64,000 nt of DNA from the NCBI RefSeq assembly GCF_900105095.1, contig NZ_LT629743.1:2542001-2606000 (forward strand), written 5' to 3'. The notes under the pieces are model-generated. The model was given only the letters and a program-made list of their open reading frames with translations. It was not told the DNA's origin and ran no database searches. The position numbers and the translations under genes are program-made. Shown here one piece after another: positions 23,227 through 31,522 of this stretch; position 1 is the stretch's first letter, and each line of letters starts with the position of its first letter. Source of the stretch: Erythrobacter sp. HL-111 (lineage in GTDB: Bacteria; Pseudomonadota; Alphaproteobacteria; Sphingomonadales; Sphingomonadaceae).

Positions 23227-23794
23227 GCTCGATCAGGATCCCGTCGGGGTCGAAGAAATTGCACCCCTTCACCCGAATGTCCGCACCCCCGTCGCGGCCG
23301 GGATAGACCTGCAGGCGCGGCTCGGCGGTGAAGGTGACGCCGGGGATTTCCTTCGCCCTGGCGCAGCGGCCCTCGACATCGTCGGTGTTGAGCACCAGCA
23401 CGACATCGCCCGGCCCCATGCGCCGGGGATAGTCGCCAGCCGGGATCGCCGGATCGATCCATTCCATCAGCCCGATCCAGCCCACCCACGGATCGTTCGC
23501 GTTGAGCAGGACCAGCCGCGCGGTCGCCCCCGGCTCGCCCGCGGGCAGGGCCACGCCGCTCGTCTCGACGGTGGTGTCGTAGTTCACGGCAAGCCCGATC
23601 ACGTCGCGATACAGGCGAAGCGAGTTCTCGATGTCGCGCACGATGATCGTCGCGCGGCGCACATCGGTCGGCAGGCGTTCGGCGGGAGCATCGACTCCGG
23701 CCGCTTTGGGCCCGGAGGCGGCGTGCGGGGTCTCCTGCGCCATCGTCCCGCTGCATCCGGCCAGCAGCGCGGCCAGCAGTGCCGTCACCCTCAC
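23207..23794 (-). CDS. VOC-domain lipoprotein
   Basis: A 195-residue protein of the vicinal-oxygen-chelate (glyoxalase/dioxygenase) superfamily with a lipoprotein signal: LLAALLAGC places the lipid-bearing Cys at about residue 14. The VOC part follows (RRATIIVRDIENSLRLYRDV at the start, CNFFDPDGILIELNQIL at the end). An envelope-attached VOC protein is unusual; binding of the substrate or an intermediate is one possible role. It starts with GTG at 23794, overlapping the CoA-transferase stop (GTGA), and is the last gene of the seven-gene minus operon starting at 29766. Confidence 0.85.
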   Translation of the reverse strand: MRVTALLAALLAGCSGTMAQETPHAASGPKAAGVDAPAERLPTDVRRATIIVRDIENSLRLYRDVIGLAVNYDTTVETSGVALPAGEPGATARLVLLNANDPWVGWIGLMEWIDPAIPAGDYPRRMGPGDVVLVLNTDDVEGRCARAKEIPGVTFTAEPRLQVYPGRDGGADIRVKGCNFFDPDGILIELNQILD

Positions 23795-24972
23795 GCGCTC
23801 TCTCCCACCGCGCCGCCCGCGATCAGCGCGGCGATCCTCTCCTCGTCATAACCCAGGCCCGCCAGCACTGCGCGGGCATCGCGGCCCGGTTTCGGCAGGT
23901 GCTGGAGGCCGCCGATCCGCTTGCCGCCCATCTCGAGCGGGATGGTCGGCAGTCGCACTTCGGTGCCGTTGTCGAGCGTCACGTCCTCCAGCCCGCCCTG
24001 CTGCAGATGCGGATCGTCGAACATGTCTTCCGGCCTGCCGATCGGCGCGAAGGGCAGGCCGGATCCGTCGAGCTTCGCGATCACCTCCGCGCGCGTCATG
24101 GTGGCGACGAGTTCGCGGATGACGGGCAGGATGCGGTCCCTCGCCTCCACGCGCGCGTTGTTTTCGCGCAGGGATTCGTCGGCCCACAATTCGTCCAGGC
24201 CGAACAGCTTGCAGAACTTCTCCCACAGCGCATCGGTGACGACGCCGATGAAGACGGGTTCGTCCTTCGTTTCGAACACGTCGTAGATCGCCCAGGCGGA
24301 TACCCGCGCGGGCATGGGCGCCGCAGGGGTGCCGGTGACGGCATATTGCGCCATGTGCTGCCCGACGAGGTAGATCGTGGTCTCGAACAGGCTCGCCGTC
24401 ACCTTCTGCCCGCGCCCGGTGCGGTGGCGTTCCTCGAGCGCGGCAAGGATGCCGATCACCCCGAACATTCCGCCCGTCACGTCGATCACGCTTGCCCCTG
24501 CGCGCAGCGGTTTTCCCGGAGGGCCGGTCATGTAGGCGAGCCCGCCCATCATCTGCGCGACCTCGTCCAATGCCGTGCGCTGTTCGTAGGGGCCGGGAAG
24601 GAAGCCCTTTTCGCTGCAATAGATCAGCCGCTCGTTCGCCCGGGCGCAGCTTTCGTAATCGAGCCCGAGCCGGTCGAGCGCGCCGGGCCGGAAATTCTCG
24701 ACCAGCACGTCCGCGCCCGCGACCAGGTCCCTCGCGACCGCCATTCCGTCGGCGCTTTTCAGATCGAGGCAGATCGAGGCCTTGCCGCGATTGTACATCG
24801 GGAAATAGCCCGCGCCCGACCCCTTGAGCCGGCGCGTGCGGTCGCCGCCGATCGGCTCGACCCGCACGACTTCCGCGCCGAGCCCGGCAAGGATATGGCC
24901 CACGGTCGGCCCCATCACCATGTGGGTGAATTCGACGACCTTTATCCCGGCGAGCGGAGCGGGCGCGCTCAT
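23791..24972 (-). CDS. Family III CoA-transferase (CaiB/BaiF type), copy 1
   Basis: Moves CoA between carboxylic acids. At 393 residues it is family-typical; the catalytic aspartate is Asp164 in SVIDVTGGMFG, and the N-terminal block LAGIKVVEFTHMVMGPTVG is characteristic. It follows the LeuC, LeuD and HMG-CoA-lyase-type genes with a 4-bp overlap. In that setting it most simply activates a hydroxy-dicarboxylic acid made by the LeuCD-type enzyme so that the lyase can cleave it, as in citramalate pathways (inference). Two other family III genes are at 54092 and 55346. Confidence 0.92.
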   Translation of the reverse strand: MSAPAPLAGIKVVEFTHMVMGPTVGHILAGLGAEVVRVEPIGGDRTRRLKGSGAGYFPMYNRGKASICLDLKSADGMAVARDLVAGADVLVENFRPGALDRLGLDYESCARANERLIYCSEKGFLPGPYEQRTALDEVAQMMGGLAYMTGPPGKPLRAGASVIDVTGGMFGVIGILAALEERHRTGRGQKVTASLFETTIYLVGQHMAQYAVTGTPAAPMPARVSAWAIYDVFETKDEPVFIGVVTDALWEKFCKLFGLDELWADESLRENNARVEARDRILPVIRELVATMTRAEVIAKLDGSGLPFAPIGRPEDMFDDPHLQQGGLEDVTLDNGTEVRLPTIPLEMGGKRIGGLQHLPKPGRDARAVLAGLGYDEERIAALIAGGAVGESA

Positions 24973-25889
24973 CCGGCGACCCTCTGCCTGTAATCCAGCA
25001 TCGGCCCCGCATCGGGGGTGAAACCATAAAGCGGCTCGCCCGGCAGTGCCTCGGCCAGGATGGCGCGCACCTCGAGCAGTTTTTCGAGGTCGATCCCGGT
25101 CTTCAGCCCCATCGCATTGAGCATCAGCACGAGGTCCTCGGTCACGAGGTTCCCGCTCGCGCCGGGTGCGAAGGGGCAGCCGCCCAGCCCGCCTAGCGAG
25201 GCATCGAAGGTCTTGATCCCCTCCTCCAGCCCCGCGACGACATTGGCAAGGCCGAGCCCGCGCGTGTTGTGGAGGTGGAGCGTCGTCAGCTTGTCCGCGC
25301 CCACCGCCGCCCGGACCTTGCGGGTGAGCCTGCGGACCTGCGCCGGGTCGGCATAGCCGGTCGTGTCGGACAGCGAGAGTTCCCCGGCCCCCGCCTCGAC
25401 CGCCTTTTCGGCAAGGCGCACGACCTGATCTTCGGGCACCGCGCCTTCCATCGTGCAGCCGAAGGCGGTGGACAGGCCGACCGCGAAATGGATGCCGTGT
25501 TCGCGCGCGATGGCGGAGGCCGCCGCGATTTCCGCGATCATGGCGGGATGGTCCTTGCGCACGTTCTTGATCGAATGGGTCTCGCTCATCGAGAAGGGGA
25601 TGGACATGGCGTGCACGCCCGCCTCGGCGGCACGCTCCGCGCCTTTCGCATTGGGCACGAGCGCGACCACGGTCAGCCCCTCGATCCCGCGCGCGAAGGC
25701 GACCAGTTCGGCCGTGTCGGCCATCTGGGGCAGGAGTTTCGGCGGCACGAAGCTGCCGACCTCGATCTCCTTCACGCCGGCGGCCGCTTCGGCCGCGATC
25801 CAGCGCTTCTTCGCGTCGAGAGGCATCACCCGGTCGATCGATTGCAGCCCGTCGCGCGGGCCGACTTCGGATACGAGGATGTCGGTCAT
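24969..25889 (-). CDS. HMG-CoA lyase-type C-C lyase
   Basis: TIM-barrel lyase of the HMGL/DRE family, 306 residues. The metal and base residues are visible: VGPRDGLQ (Arg12, Asp13), LHLHN (His205, His207) and the flexible-loop Cys238 in GLGGCPFAPGASGN. It may cleave 3-hydroxy-3-methylglutaryl-CoA, but no leucine-catabolic partners are adjacent. The neighbours (LeuCD-type hydro-lyase, CoA-transferase) fit citramalyl-CoA or a branched homologue better; HMGL-fold citramalyl-CoA lyases are known. It overlaps both neighbours by 4 bp. Confidence 0.9.
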   Translation of the reverse strand: MTDILVSEVGPRDGLQSIDRVMPLDAKKRWIAAEAAAGVKEIEVGSFVPPKLLPQMADTAELVAFARGIEGLTVVALVPNAKGAERAAEAGVHAMSIPFSMSETHSIKNVRKDHPAMIAEIAAASAIAREHGIHFAVGLSTAFGCTMEGAVPEDQVVRLAEKAVEAGAGELSLSDTTGYADPAQVRRLTRKVRAAVGADKLTTLHLHNTRGLGLANVVAGLEEGIKTFDASLGGLGGCPFAPGASGNLVTEDLVLMLNAMGLKTGIDLEKLLEVRAILAEALPGEPLYGFTPDAGPMLDYRQRVAG

Positions 25890-26506
25890 GCGTGTGTCTC
25901 CAGATAGACCCAGGGCCGCGTCCTGCGATCGGCTTCGGTCCATTTCTCGATCGCCGCAGCCTGCGTCAACGTGAGGTCGATCGCGTCCAGCCCCTCGGCC
26001 AGCATTCGCTTCGCCTCGGGATCGATCTCGAAAGCGTGGACCTCGCCCCGGCAGCGGACCTCCTGCGCGGCAAGGTCGATCTCGACCGCTTCGCCCGCGA
26101 TCCGTTCCAGCACCGCGCGCGGAAGGGCGACGGGGAGTAGAAAATTGCGGATGCAATTGCCGCGGAAGATCGGCGCGAAGCTTTCGGCCAGCACCGCCCG
26201 GAACCCGTATTCGGCAAGCGCCCAGACCGCGTGTTCGCGGCTCGACCCGCAGCCGAAATTGGACCCTGCGACAAGGATCGCGGCGTTGCAGTATTCGGGG
26301 CGGTTGAGGACGAAATCGGGATCGGGCGTGCGCGCATCGGCATCGCTGTAGCGCCACGGCGCGAACAGGCCCTCGGCCAGTCCCGTGCGTCCGGTCGAGC
26401 GCATTTCGCGGCTCGGGATGATCGCGTCGGTATCGACATTGTCGGCGAGCCCGCTGACATGGAGCGGCGCGGCGATCCCGGCGAGCGGTTGGGGAAAGGA
26501 GTTCAT
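25886..26506 (-). CDS. LeuD-type hydro-lyase small subunit
   Basis: Swivelling small subunit of an aconitase-superfamily hydro-lyase, 206 residues, with NVDTDAIIPSREMRS at the start and GSNFGCGSSREHA in the substrate-binding loop. It pairs with the large subunit encoded just upstream (4-bp overlap). The pair looks like isopropylmalate isomerase, but the context has no leucine biosynthesis genes. A dedicated hydratase for citraconate-, maleate- or dimethylmaleate-type acids is more likely (inference). It overlaps the HMGL-type gene by 4 bp. Confidence 0.9.
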   Translation of the reverse strand: MNSFPQPLAGIAAPLHVSGLADNVDTDAIIPSREMRSTGRTGLAEGLFAPWRYSDADARTPDPDFVLNRPEYCNAAILVAGSNFGCGSSREHAVWALAEYGFRAVLAESFAPIFRGNCIRNFLLPVALPRAVLERIAGEAVEIDLAAQEVRCRGEVHAFEIDPEAKRMLAEGLDAIDLTLTQAAAIEKWTEADRRTRPWVYLETHA

Positions 26507-27882
26507 GCCGGCTCCTCCAGCCTCGCATATTCGCGCGGGTCGGCGATTCGGCCCGCGATCGCGCTCGCCGCGACGGTTTCGGGTGAGGCGATGTGGGTGC
26601 GGATGCCGGGGCCTTGCCTTCCTTCGAAATTGCGGTTCGTGCTGGATATGACGCGCGAGCCTTCGGGAAAGCCCTCGCCGCCCGCGTAGAAGCACAGCGA
26701 GCAGCCGCTCATGCGCCATTCGAACCCGGCGGCGGCGAACACCGCGTCGAGCCCCTCGGCCTCGGCCGCGCGCTTGACCGAGAGCGAGCCGGGGACGACC
26801 AGCGCCTTGCGGATCGACGGCGCGATGCGGCGACCTTTCAGGATCGCGGCGGCGCGGCGCAGGTCGGACAGGCGCGCATTGGTGCAGCTGCCGATGAAGG
26901 CGGCATCGACGGGCGTTCCCGCAAGCGGCGTGCCAGGATCGAGCCCGATATAGTCATGCGCGCGCGCCGGACCCTGCGGCACCACCGCGGTGACGGGAAC
27001 GGCGTGTTCGGGGCTCGTCCCCCAGCTCACCATCGGGGCGATTTCCGCGGCGTCGATGACGATCTCGCGGTCGAACCTGGCGTCCTCGTCCGAACGGAGG
27101 CTGTTCCAGTAGGGGTCATCGAAGCTCGCGGGCGCATAGGGCCGACCTGCGAGATAGTCGAACACCGTCTCGTCGGGCGCGATCAGGCCGGTCATCGCGC
27201 TGAATTCGGTTGCCATGTTGCACAGGGTCATGCGCGCTTCCATGTCGAGCGCGCGCACCGCCTCGCCCGCGAATTCGACCACGTGCCCCGCGCCCCCGCC
27301 CGCGCCGTGGCGGGCGATGAGGGTGAGGATCATGTCCTTCGCCGTCACGCCGGGCGAAAGCGCGCCCTTGAACGTGACGCGCATCGTCTTCGGCCGGTCG
27401 AGCCGCAGCGTTCCCGTCACCATCGCGTGTTCGGCCTCGGACGAACCGATCCCCCAGGCGAGCGCGCCGAAGGCCCCTTGCGTGCAGGTGTGGCTGTCGG
27501 GCGCGACGAGGGTTAGTCCGGGCAGGACGATGCCCTGTTCGGGGGAAATGACGTGGACGATCCCCTGCGCGCTGTCATTGACGTCGAACAGGGTGATCCC
27601 GGCCTTGCGGCAGGCGGCGCGGGTTTCGGTGATGAAGCCCTCTCCGCCCGGCATCAGGGTCCCGTCGCCCCGGCCCGGCCGCGTGTCGACGATGTGGTCC
27701 ATCACGGCGAAGACCCGCGCGGGATCGCGCAGGCGGCGGCCCATCTCGGCCATCCGCGCGAGGGCGGCGGCGCCGGTGCGTTCGTGCAGGAACACCCGGT
27801 CGATCGCGACCAGGGCCGCGCCGCCCGCCGTTTCGGCGACCATGTGCGCGTCCCAGATACGCTCGAACAGCGTGCGTCCCAT
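26503..27882 (-). CDS. LeuC-type 4Fe-4S hydro-lyase large subunit
   Basis: Aconitase-family large subunit of 459 residues. The cluster ligands Cys333 (FIGSCTNAR), Cys394 and Cys397 (MSGCSLC) are all present, and SSTNRNFEGRQG is intact. The stretch after the last ligand reads FYAGGEGFPEGSR, where ordinary LeuC proteins have a LAMNPD-like sequence, which suggests a changed substrate. The enzyme should add water to, or remove it from, a dicarboxylic acid. GGAG precedes the ATG. It lies 7 bp after the calycin-like gene and leads the LeuC-LeuD-HMGL-CoA-transferase group. Confidence 0.9.
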   Translation of the reverse strand: MGRTLFERIWDAHMVAETAGGAALVAIDRVFLHERTGAAALARMAEMGRRLRDPARVFAVMDHIVDTRPGRGDGTLMPGGEGFITETRAACRKAGITLFDVNDSAQGIVHVISPEQGIVLPGLTLVAPDSHTCTQGAFGALAWGIGSSEAEHAMVTGTLRLDRPKTMRVTFKGALSPGVTAKDMILTLIARHGAGGGAGHVVEFAGEAVRALDMEARMTLCNMATEFSAMTGLIAPDETVFDYLAGRPYAPASFDDPYWNSLRSDEDARFDREIVIDAAEIAPMVSWGTSPEHAVPVTAVVPQGPARAHDYIGLDPGTPLAGTPVDAAFIGSCTNARLSDLRRAAAILKGRRIAPSIRKALVVPGSLSVKRAAEAEGLDAVFAAAGFEWRMSGCSLCFYAGGEGFPEGSRVISSTNRNFEGRQGPGIRTHIASPETVAASAIAGRIADPREYARLEEPA

Positions 27883-27889
27883 GTGCTCC

Positions 27890-28396
27890 TCAGGCGCCGT
27901 GCCGGGCCTTCATTTCCGCGTCGACCTTGCGCCAGTCCTTCGTCACGAAGACCTCCTGGATCGCGGTGCGCGTTTCCAGCTTGCCGTCGCGGATCCAGTG
28001 CCAGGTGCGGCAGCGGTTCTTGCCGTCGTCCGAAATCTGGATCTGTTCGTAGAGATAGAGCGTGGGATCGCCCGTGCGCTGCCAGTAGAGCATCATCGTG
28101 CGGTTCCTGTCGTCGAGCGGGACTTCGGCCGCCCAGCCCTGGATCAGTTCGTTGTCCCACCAGATGCGCCCGTCGCGAAAGGTCGCGGGAAAGTCGCGCA
28201 CTTCGGTCCTGCCGTCGGGCCAGGTGTAGTGATTCGTCTGATGGTAGGGAATCTCGTCGTCGCCCGTGATCCGGCAGAGCAGGCGGCTGGCGTGTTCGTC
28301 GACCTTTTCGTTGTCGGCGTTGAAATAGGTGTAGGTCCCGTCCCACACCCCTTCGTGACGGGCGAGCAGCGGCATTTCCTTGGCCATGTCGATCAT
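27890..28396 (-). CDS. Calycin-like small protein, copy A
   Basis: A 168-residue soluble protein made mostly of predicted beta strands and rich in Trp/Tyr. It begins MIDMAKEMPLLARHEGVWDG and has the pattern HEG.WDG.Y..Y, later W.DGR..., and TWHWIRDGK. The 154-residue product of 33845-34309 has the same marks (HEGWWDGWYRHY, TWEDGRSA, TWQWFRDGR), so they are paralogues, one in each divergent operon. The shape recalls lipocalin/DUF3598-like barrels that bind small hydrophobic molecules; this is a guess. GGAGAG precedes the ATG, which overlaps the upstream stop. Confidence 0.75.
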   Translation of the reverse strand: MIDMAKEMPLLARHEGVWDGTYTYFNADNEKVDEHASRLLCRITGDDEIPYHQTNHYTWPDGRTEVRDFPATFRDGRIWWDNELIQGWAAEVPLDDRNRTMMLYWQRTGDPTLYLYEQIQISDDGKNRCRTWHWIRDGKLETRTAIQEVFVTKDWRKVDAEMKARHGA

Positions 28397-29766
28397 TCGG
28401 TCTCTCCTTCGATTTCGGCGAGCGTGTCGTGCCACCGGCGCGCGGCGGCTCCGGCGCGGATCCGGGCGAGGGCGCGGGCGTGGACCGCTTCGGTCGCGAT
28501 TCGCCCGGGCGCGAGCGGGATCGCGTGCGCCGCGTCGGCCTCGTACCACGGTGCGAAATAGGCCTCGGCGCGGGCCACCTGCCAGGCGCGGTGGAGGTAG
28601 AGGCCGAAACGGTCGGGCGCCATGTCGGGATACAGGCGGTCGGCATCGCCCGCGGGAAGGGCGGGCAGTTTCATTTCGGCAAGGTCGAAATGGGCCATGA
28701 CCTGTCGCAGCGTCCCGCGAATGTCGCCCGGATCGTCCGACTGGCCGTGGCCGGGCAGGTCGATCGCCAGTTCGCCTTCGCCCGGTTCCCCGAGTTCGCC
28801 GGCAGGAGCGTGGAGGACGAGATGCCGCGCCCCGCGCGTCCCCCGCCAGTGGACGAGGCCGCCTTCGAGCTGCAACCAGCCTTCCTGCCCGTCCTCGGGC
28901 AGGTCGCCGCAGGGGTCGGCGCCGGCGTGCTCCATGAGGAAGGCGAGGCTTGCGGCCTGATGTTCCCCGGGCGTCGCGACCTTCCGCGCGCTCCAGTTGG
29001 CGGGCATTTCGCCCAGCCGGTCGATATGCGCCTGCAGCGGGTCGCCGTCATAGGCGCTGATGAGGCAGGGCGGGACTTCGGCATCCGCGGGCGGAATGTC
29101 GCGCGGCGCGCGCAGCACCGCGCCATAGCCCGCGCGGTAGGCATCGCCCGCATCGAGCATTTCGGAAACGGTCTGCGCCACGTGCGCGACATCGGCATGG
29201 GCAATGGGCAGGCGCGCTTCCTCGCGCGTGTCGAACCACGGGAAGACCCAGCTCTGTTCGAGAATGCGGTTCCAGATCCAGGCGAAATGCTCACCATAGG
29301 GTTGCGGGCGGAATTCCGGCAGGTAGCTCTCGCCGAAGATGCGCCGCTCCTCCTCGGTCCAGATCGCATAGCCGCCGACCGCGAGGCAGCGGAACGCATC
29401 CGGCCGCCGCTTCATCGCCGTGACGAGGATGATGCCGCCAGAATGAAAGCCGTAGGCAGCGCAAGGGGTGATGCCGAGCGCGTCGGCGAATGCGAGGATC
29501 GCGTCGGCGAAGTCGTCGATCTCGGGTTCGCCGGGAAGCGGATCGGACTGGCCGAAACCGGGCGTGTCGGGCGCGATGCAGGTGAACTGCGCGCCCCATT
29601 CGCGCATCAGCGCGGCGTATTCGGCAGAGGAGCGCGGGCTCTGGTGGACCATCAGCAGCGCCGGGCCGGTCCCGCAGCGGCGGTAATGCACCTTGCGCGC
29701 CGGTTTGCCTTCCATCGCGGGAATGGTGAGGACGTGGCGGGTGATGACGTCGGGCTGGCTCGGCAA
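28393..29766 (-). CDS. Alpha/beta hydrolase with a degenerate second copy
   Basis: A 457-residue protein with an N-terminal alpha/beta-hydrolase domain (about residues 24-230): oxyanion region LLMVHQSP, PDTPGFGQSD, and a nucleophile elbow reading YGFHSGG, so His108 stands where Ser is expected. Residues 285-450 repeat parts of it: LVHWRG...LVLHAP, DLPGHGQSDD, and a W...F.PWY cap block, but without an elbow, suggesting an internal duplication with a dead second half. The start is TTG at 29766 with AAAGGGA six bases before it. It is the first gene of the minus operon, facing operator copy 2. Confidence 0.82.
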   Translation of the reverse strand: MPSQPDVITRHVLTIPAMEGKPARKVHYRRCGTGPALLMVHQSPRSSAEYAALMREWGAQFTCIAPDTPGFGQSDPLPGEPEIDDFADAILAFADALGITPCAAYGFHSGGIILVTAMKRRPDAFRCLAVGGYAIWTEEERRIFGESYLPEFRPQPYGEHFAWIWNRILEQSWVFPWFDTREEARLPIAHADVAHVAQTVSEMLDAGDAYRAGYGAVLRAPRDIPPADAEVPPCLISAYDGDPLQAHIDRLGEMPANWSARKVATPGEHQAASLAFLMEHAGADPCGDLPEDGQEGWLQLEGGLVHWRGTRGARHLVLHAPAGELGEPGEGELAIDLPGHGQSDDPGDIRGTLRQVMAHFDLAEMKLPALPAGDADRLYPDMAPDRFGLYLHRAWQVARAEAYFAPWYEADAAHAIPLAPGRIATEAVHARALARIRAGAAARRWHDTLAEIEGETE

Positions 29767-29798
29767 GACTGATCCCTTTCGCGGCTCGCGGGCTCAAG

Positions 29799-29810
29799 TT
29801 GTCCGGACAA
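29799..29810. promoter_or_regulatory. Island operator, copy 2 (TTGTCCGGACAA)
   Basis: Perfect copy in the 191-bp region between the divergent operons starting at 29766 (-) and 29958 (+). One site could control both. It is 32 bp from the minus start codon, so it probably overlaps the minus promoter. Confidence 0.75.
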
Positions 29811-29957
29811 ATTTCACTCGACATGGCCTTACGCGGCTTTATTGTGCGCTGTCAAAGCGTAAAAACCGCCAGTCGGACACGCACGGGGCGTGCCTCGTCC
29901 GCGGGCCGGGCACGCGCCTGTCGCGCCGCCCGGACACTGGCCGGAAAGGGGAACCAG

Positions 29958-30641
29958 ATGACGGATCTCGTGGGCACGAAAATGGTCGAGGACGGGCGCA
30001 CGGCGCGGGCGATCTTCGAGGAGGTGATGGCCAATCCGGCGCGCAGGAAATTCGGCTTCGGAGAGAAGCTCGCGGTCGTGAATGTCGACGTGCAGCAGGC
30101 CTATACCCGCACCGACCTGTTCAGGACCGCCTATGAGACCGATCCGAGGCAGATCGAATACATCAACACCATCAGCAAGCTGGCGCGCGAAAAGGGGATG
30201 CCGGTGATCTGGAGCCGCGTCGCCTACAAGGACGATGCGGGCGATGCGGGCGTGTGGGGCACGCGCACGGACACCGAGGATTCCCTCCAGAACATCAAGT
30301 ACGAAAGCGAGCGCCACGCCTTCGACCCGCGCTGCGAGATCGACGAGAACGACCTGCAATATACGAAACGTATGCCGAGCGCCTTCTTCGAAACGCCGCT
30401 GGCGAGCTATCTCGTCTGGCACAAGGTCGACACCGTCGTCGTGACGGGCGGCTCCACCTCGGGCTGCGTGCGGGCGACGGCGGTGGATGCGCTTTCCCAC
30501 GGATACCGCACGATCGTTCCGATCGAGACCTGCGCGGACAAGCACGAAAGCTACCACTTCGCCAATCTCACCGACCTGCAACTGAAATACGCCGATGTCG
30601 AGCCGGTCAAGGCGGTGATCGACTGGCTGGAGGCGCGCTGA
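29958..30641 (+). CDS. Isochorismatase-fold amidase
   Basis: Cysteine hydrolase of 227 residues in the isochorismatase/nicotinamidase/N-carbamoylsarcosine amidase family. The catalytic triad is visible: Asp44 (VVNVDVQQAY), Lys137 (QYTKRMPSAFF), Cys170 (GGSTSGCVRATA). Relatives hydrolyse maleamate, carbamoyl-sarcosine and similar half-amides. The ATG at 29958 follows GGAAAGGGG; the open frame back to 29799 is Arg-rich and starts on the operator. It leads a nine-gene plus operon and touches the next gene (TGATG), a candidate imidase, which would supply exactly a half-amide (inference). Confidence 0.9.
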   Translation: MTDLVGTKMVEDGRTARAIFEEVMANPARRKFGFGEKLAVVNVDVQQAYTRTDLFRTAYETDPRQIEYINTISKLAREKGMPVIWSRVAYKDDAGDAGVWGTRTDTEDSLQNIKYESERHAFDPRCEIDENDLQYTKRMPSAFFETPLASYLVWHKVDTVVVTGGSTSGCVRATAVDALSHGYRTIVPIETCADKHESYHFANLTDLQLKYADVEPVKAVIDWLEAR

Positions 30642-31522
30642 TGCAGGAGGGCGCGCCCGATCCGGGCCTCTACGATTACCACCCCTACAAGGGTCGCCCG
30701 AAGATCGCGTGGCCCGGCGGAAAGACCTGCGCGGTCTGGGTCGCCCCCAATCTCGAATATTACGAGATCGACCCGCCGATCCACCCCAAGCGCAATCCCT
30801 GGCCGCATCCGGCGCCGAGCGTCGTGGGCTATTCCCACCGCGACCATTCGAACCGGGTGAGCCACTGGCGCATGGCCGAGGTGATGACCCGCCACGGCTT
30901 TCCCGGATCGGTCAGCCTGTCGGTCGCGCTGTGCCAGCACCACCCCGAAGTGGTGGCGGACGCGGCCGCGCGGGGCTGGGAGTTCTTCAGCCACGGCATC
31001 TACAACACGCGCTATTCCTACGACATGAGCGAGGAACAGGAACGCGCGATCATCGAGGACTCGATCGTCACGGTCGAGGAGGCCACCCGCCAGCGCATCC
31101 GCGGCTGGCTCGCGCCCGCGCTGACGCACACGCCGCGCACCTTGGACCTGCTCGCCGAATACGGCTTCGACTACACCTGCGACCTCTATCACGACGACCA
31201 GGTGCAGGAGGTGAAGGTGGCCAGGGGCCGCCTGGCCTCGATCCCCTACAGCCTCGAGGTGAACGACCATTACGGCTTCTTCGTCTACAACATGAGCGGG
31301 CGCGAATATGCCGAAACGCTGGTGAAGCAGTACGAACGGCTGGCGGAGGAAGGCGAGGCGTCGGGCACGGTGATGTGCATACCCCTGCACGCCTACCTGA
31401 TCGGCCAGCCGCACCGGATCGGCCCGTTCGAGGAGGCGCTCGAACACATTGCTAAGGACGGCCGCGCATGGCTGGCGACGGCGGGTGCGATCGTCGATGC
31501 GTGGCGGGAGCAGGTATCATGA
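30641..31522 (+). CDS. Polysaccharide-deacetylase-fold hydrolase (imidase/PuuE type), 1
   Basis: A 293-residue metal hydrolase of the NodB-like fold, without signal peptide, so it is not a cell-wall deacetylase. The early block WVAPNLEYYEIDPP and the later FFSHGIYNTRYSYD (His near the metal) match the branch containing allantoinase PuuE and the cyclic imide hydrolases, which have about this length. Likely reaction: opening of a cyclic imide or lactam. Its ATG overlaps the stop of the isochorismatase gene, and the second copy overlaps its end, so all three are coupled. Confidence 0.85.
   Translation: MQEGAPDPGLYDYHPYKGRPKIAWPGGKTCAVWVAPNLEYYEIDPPIHPKRNPWPHPAPSVVGYSHRDHSNRVSHWRMAEVMTRHGFPGSVSLSVALCQHHPEVVADAAARGWEFFSHGIYNTRYSYDMSEEQERAIIEDSIVTVEEATRQRIRGWLAPALTHTPRTLDLLAEYGFDYTCDLYHDDQVQEVKVARGRLASIPYSLEVNDHYGFFVYNMSGREYAETLVKQYERLAEEGEASGTVMCIPLHAYLIGQPHRIGPFEEALEHIAKDGRAWLATAGAIVDAWREQVS

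Noticed and set aside
25886..27882. LeuC and LeuD as leucine biosynthesis genes
   Set aside because: No leuA or leuB nearby, the active-site loop is altered, and the operon partners are a lyase and a CoA-transferase.
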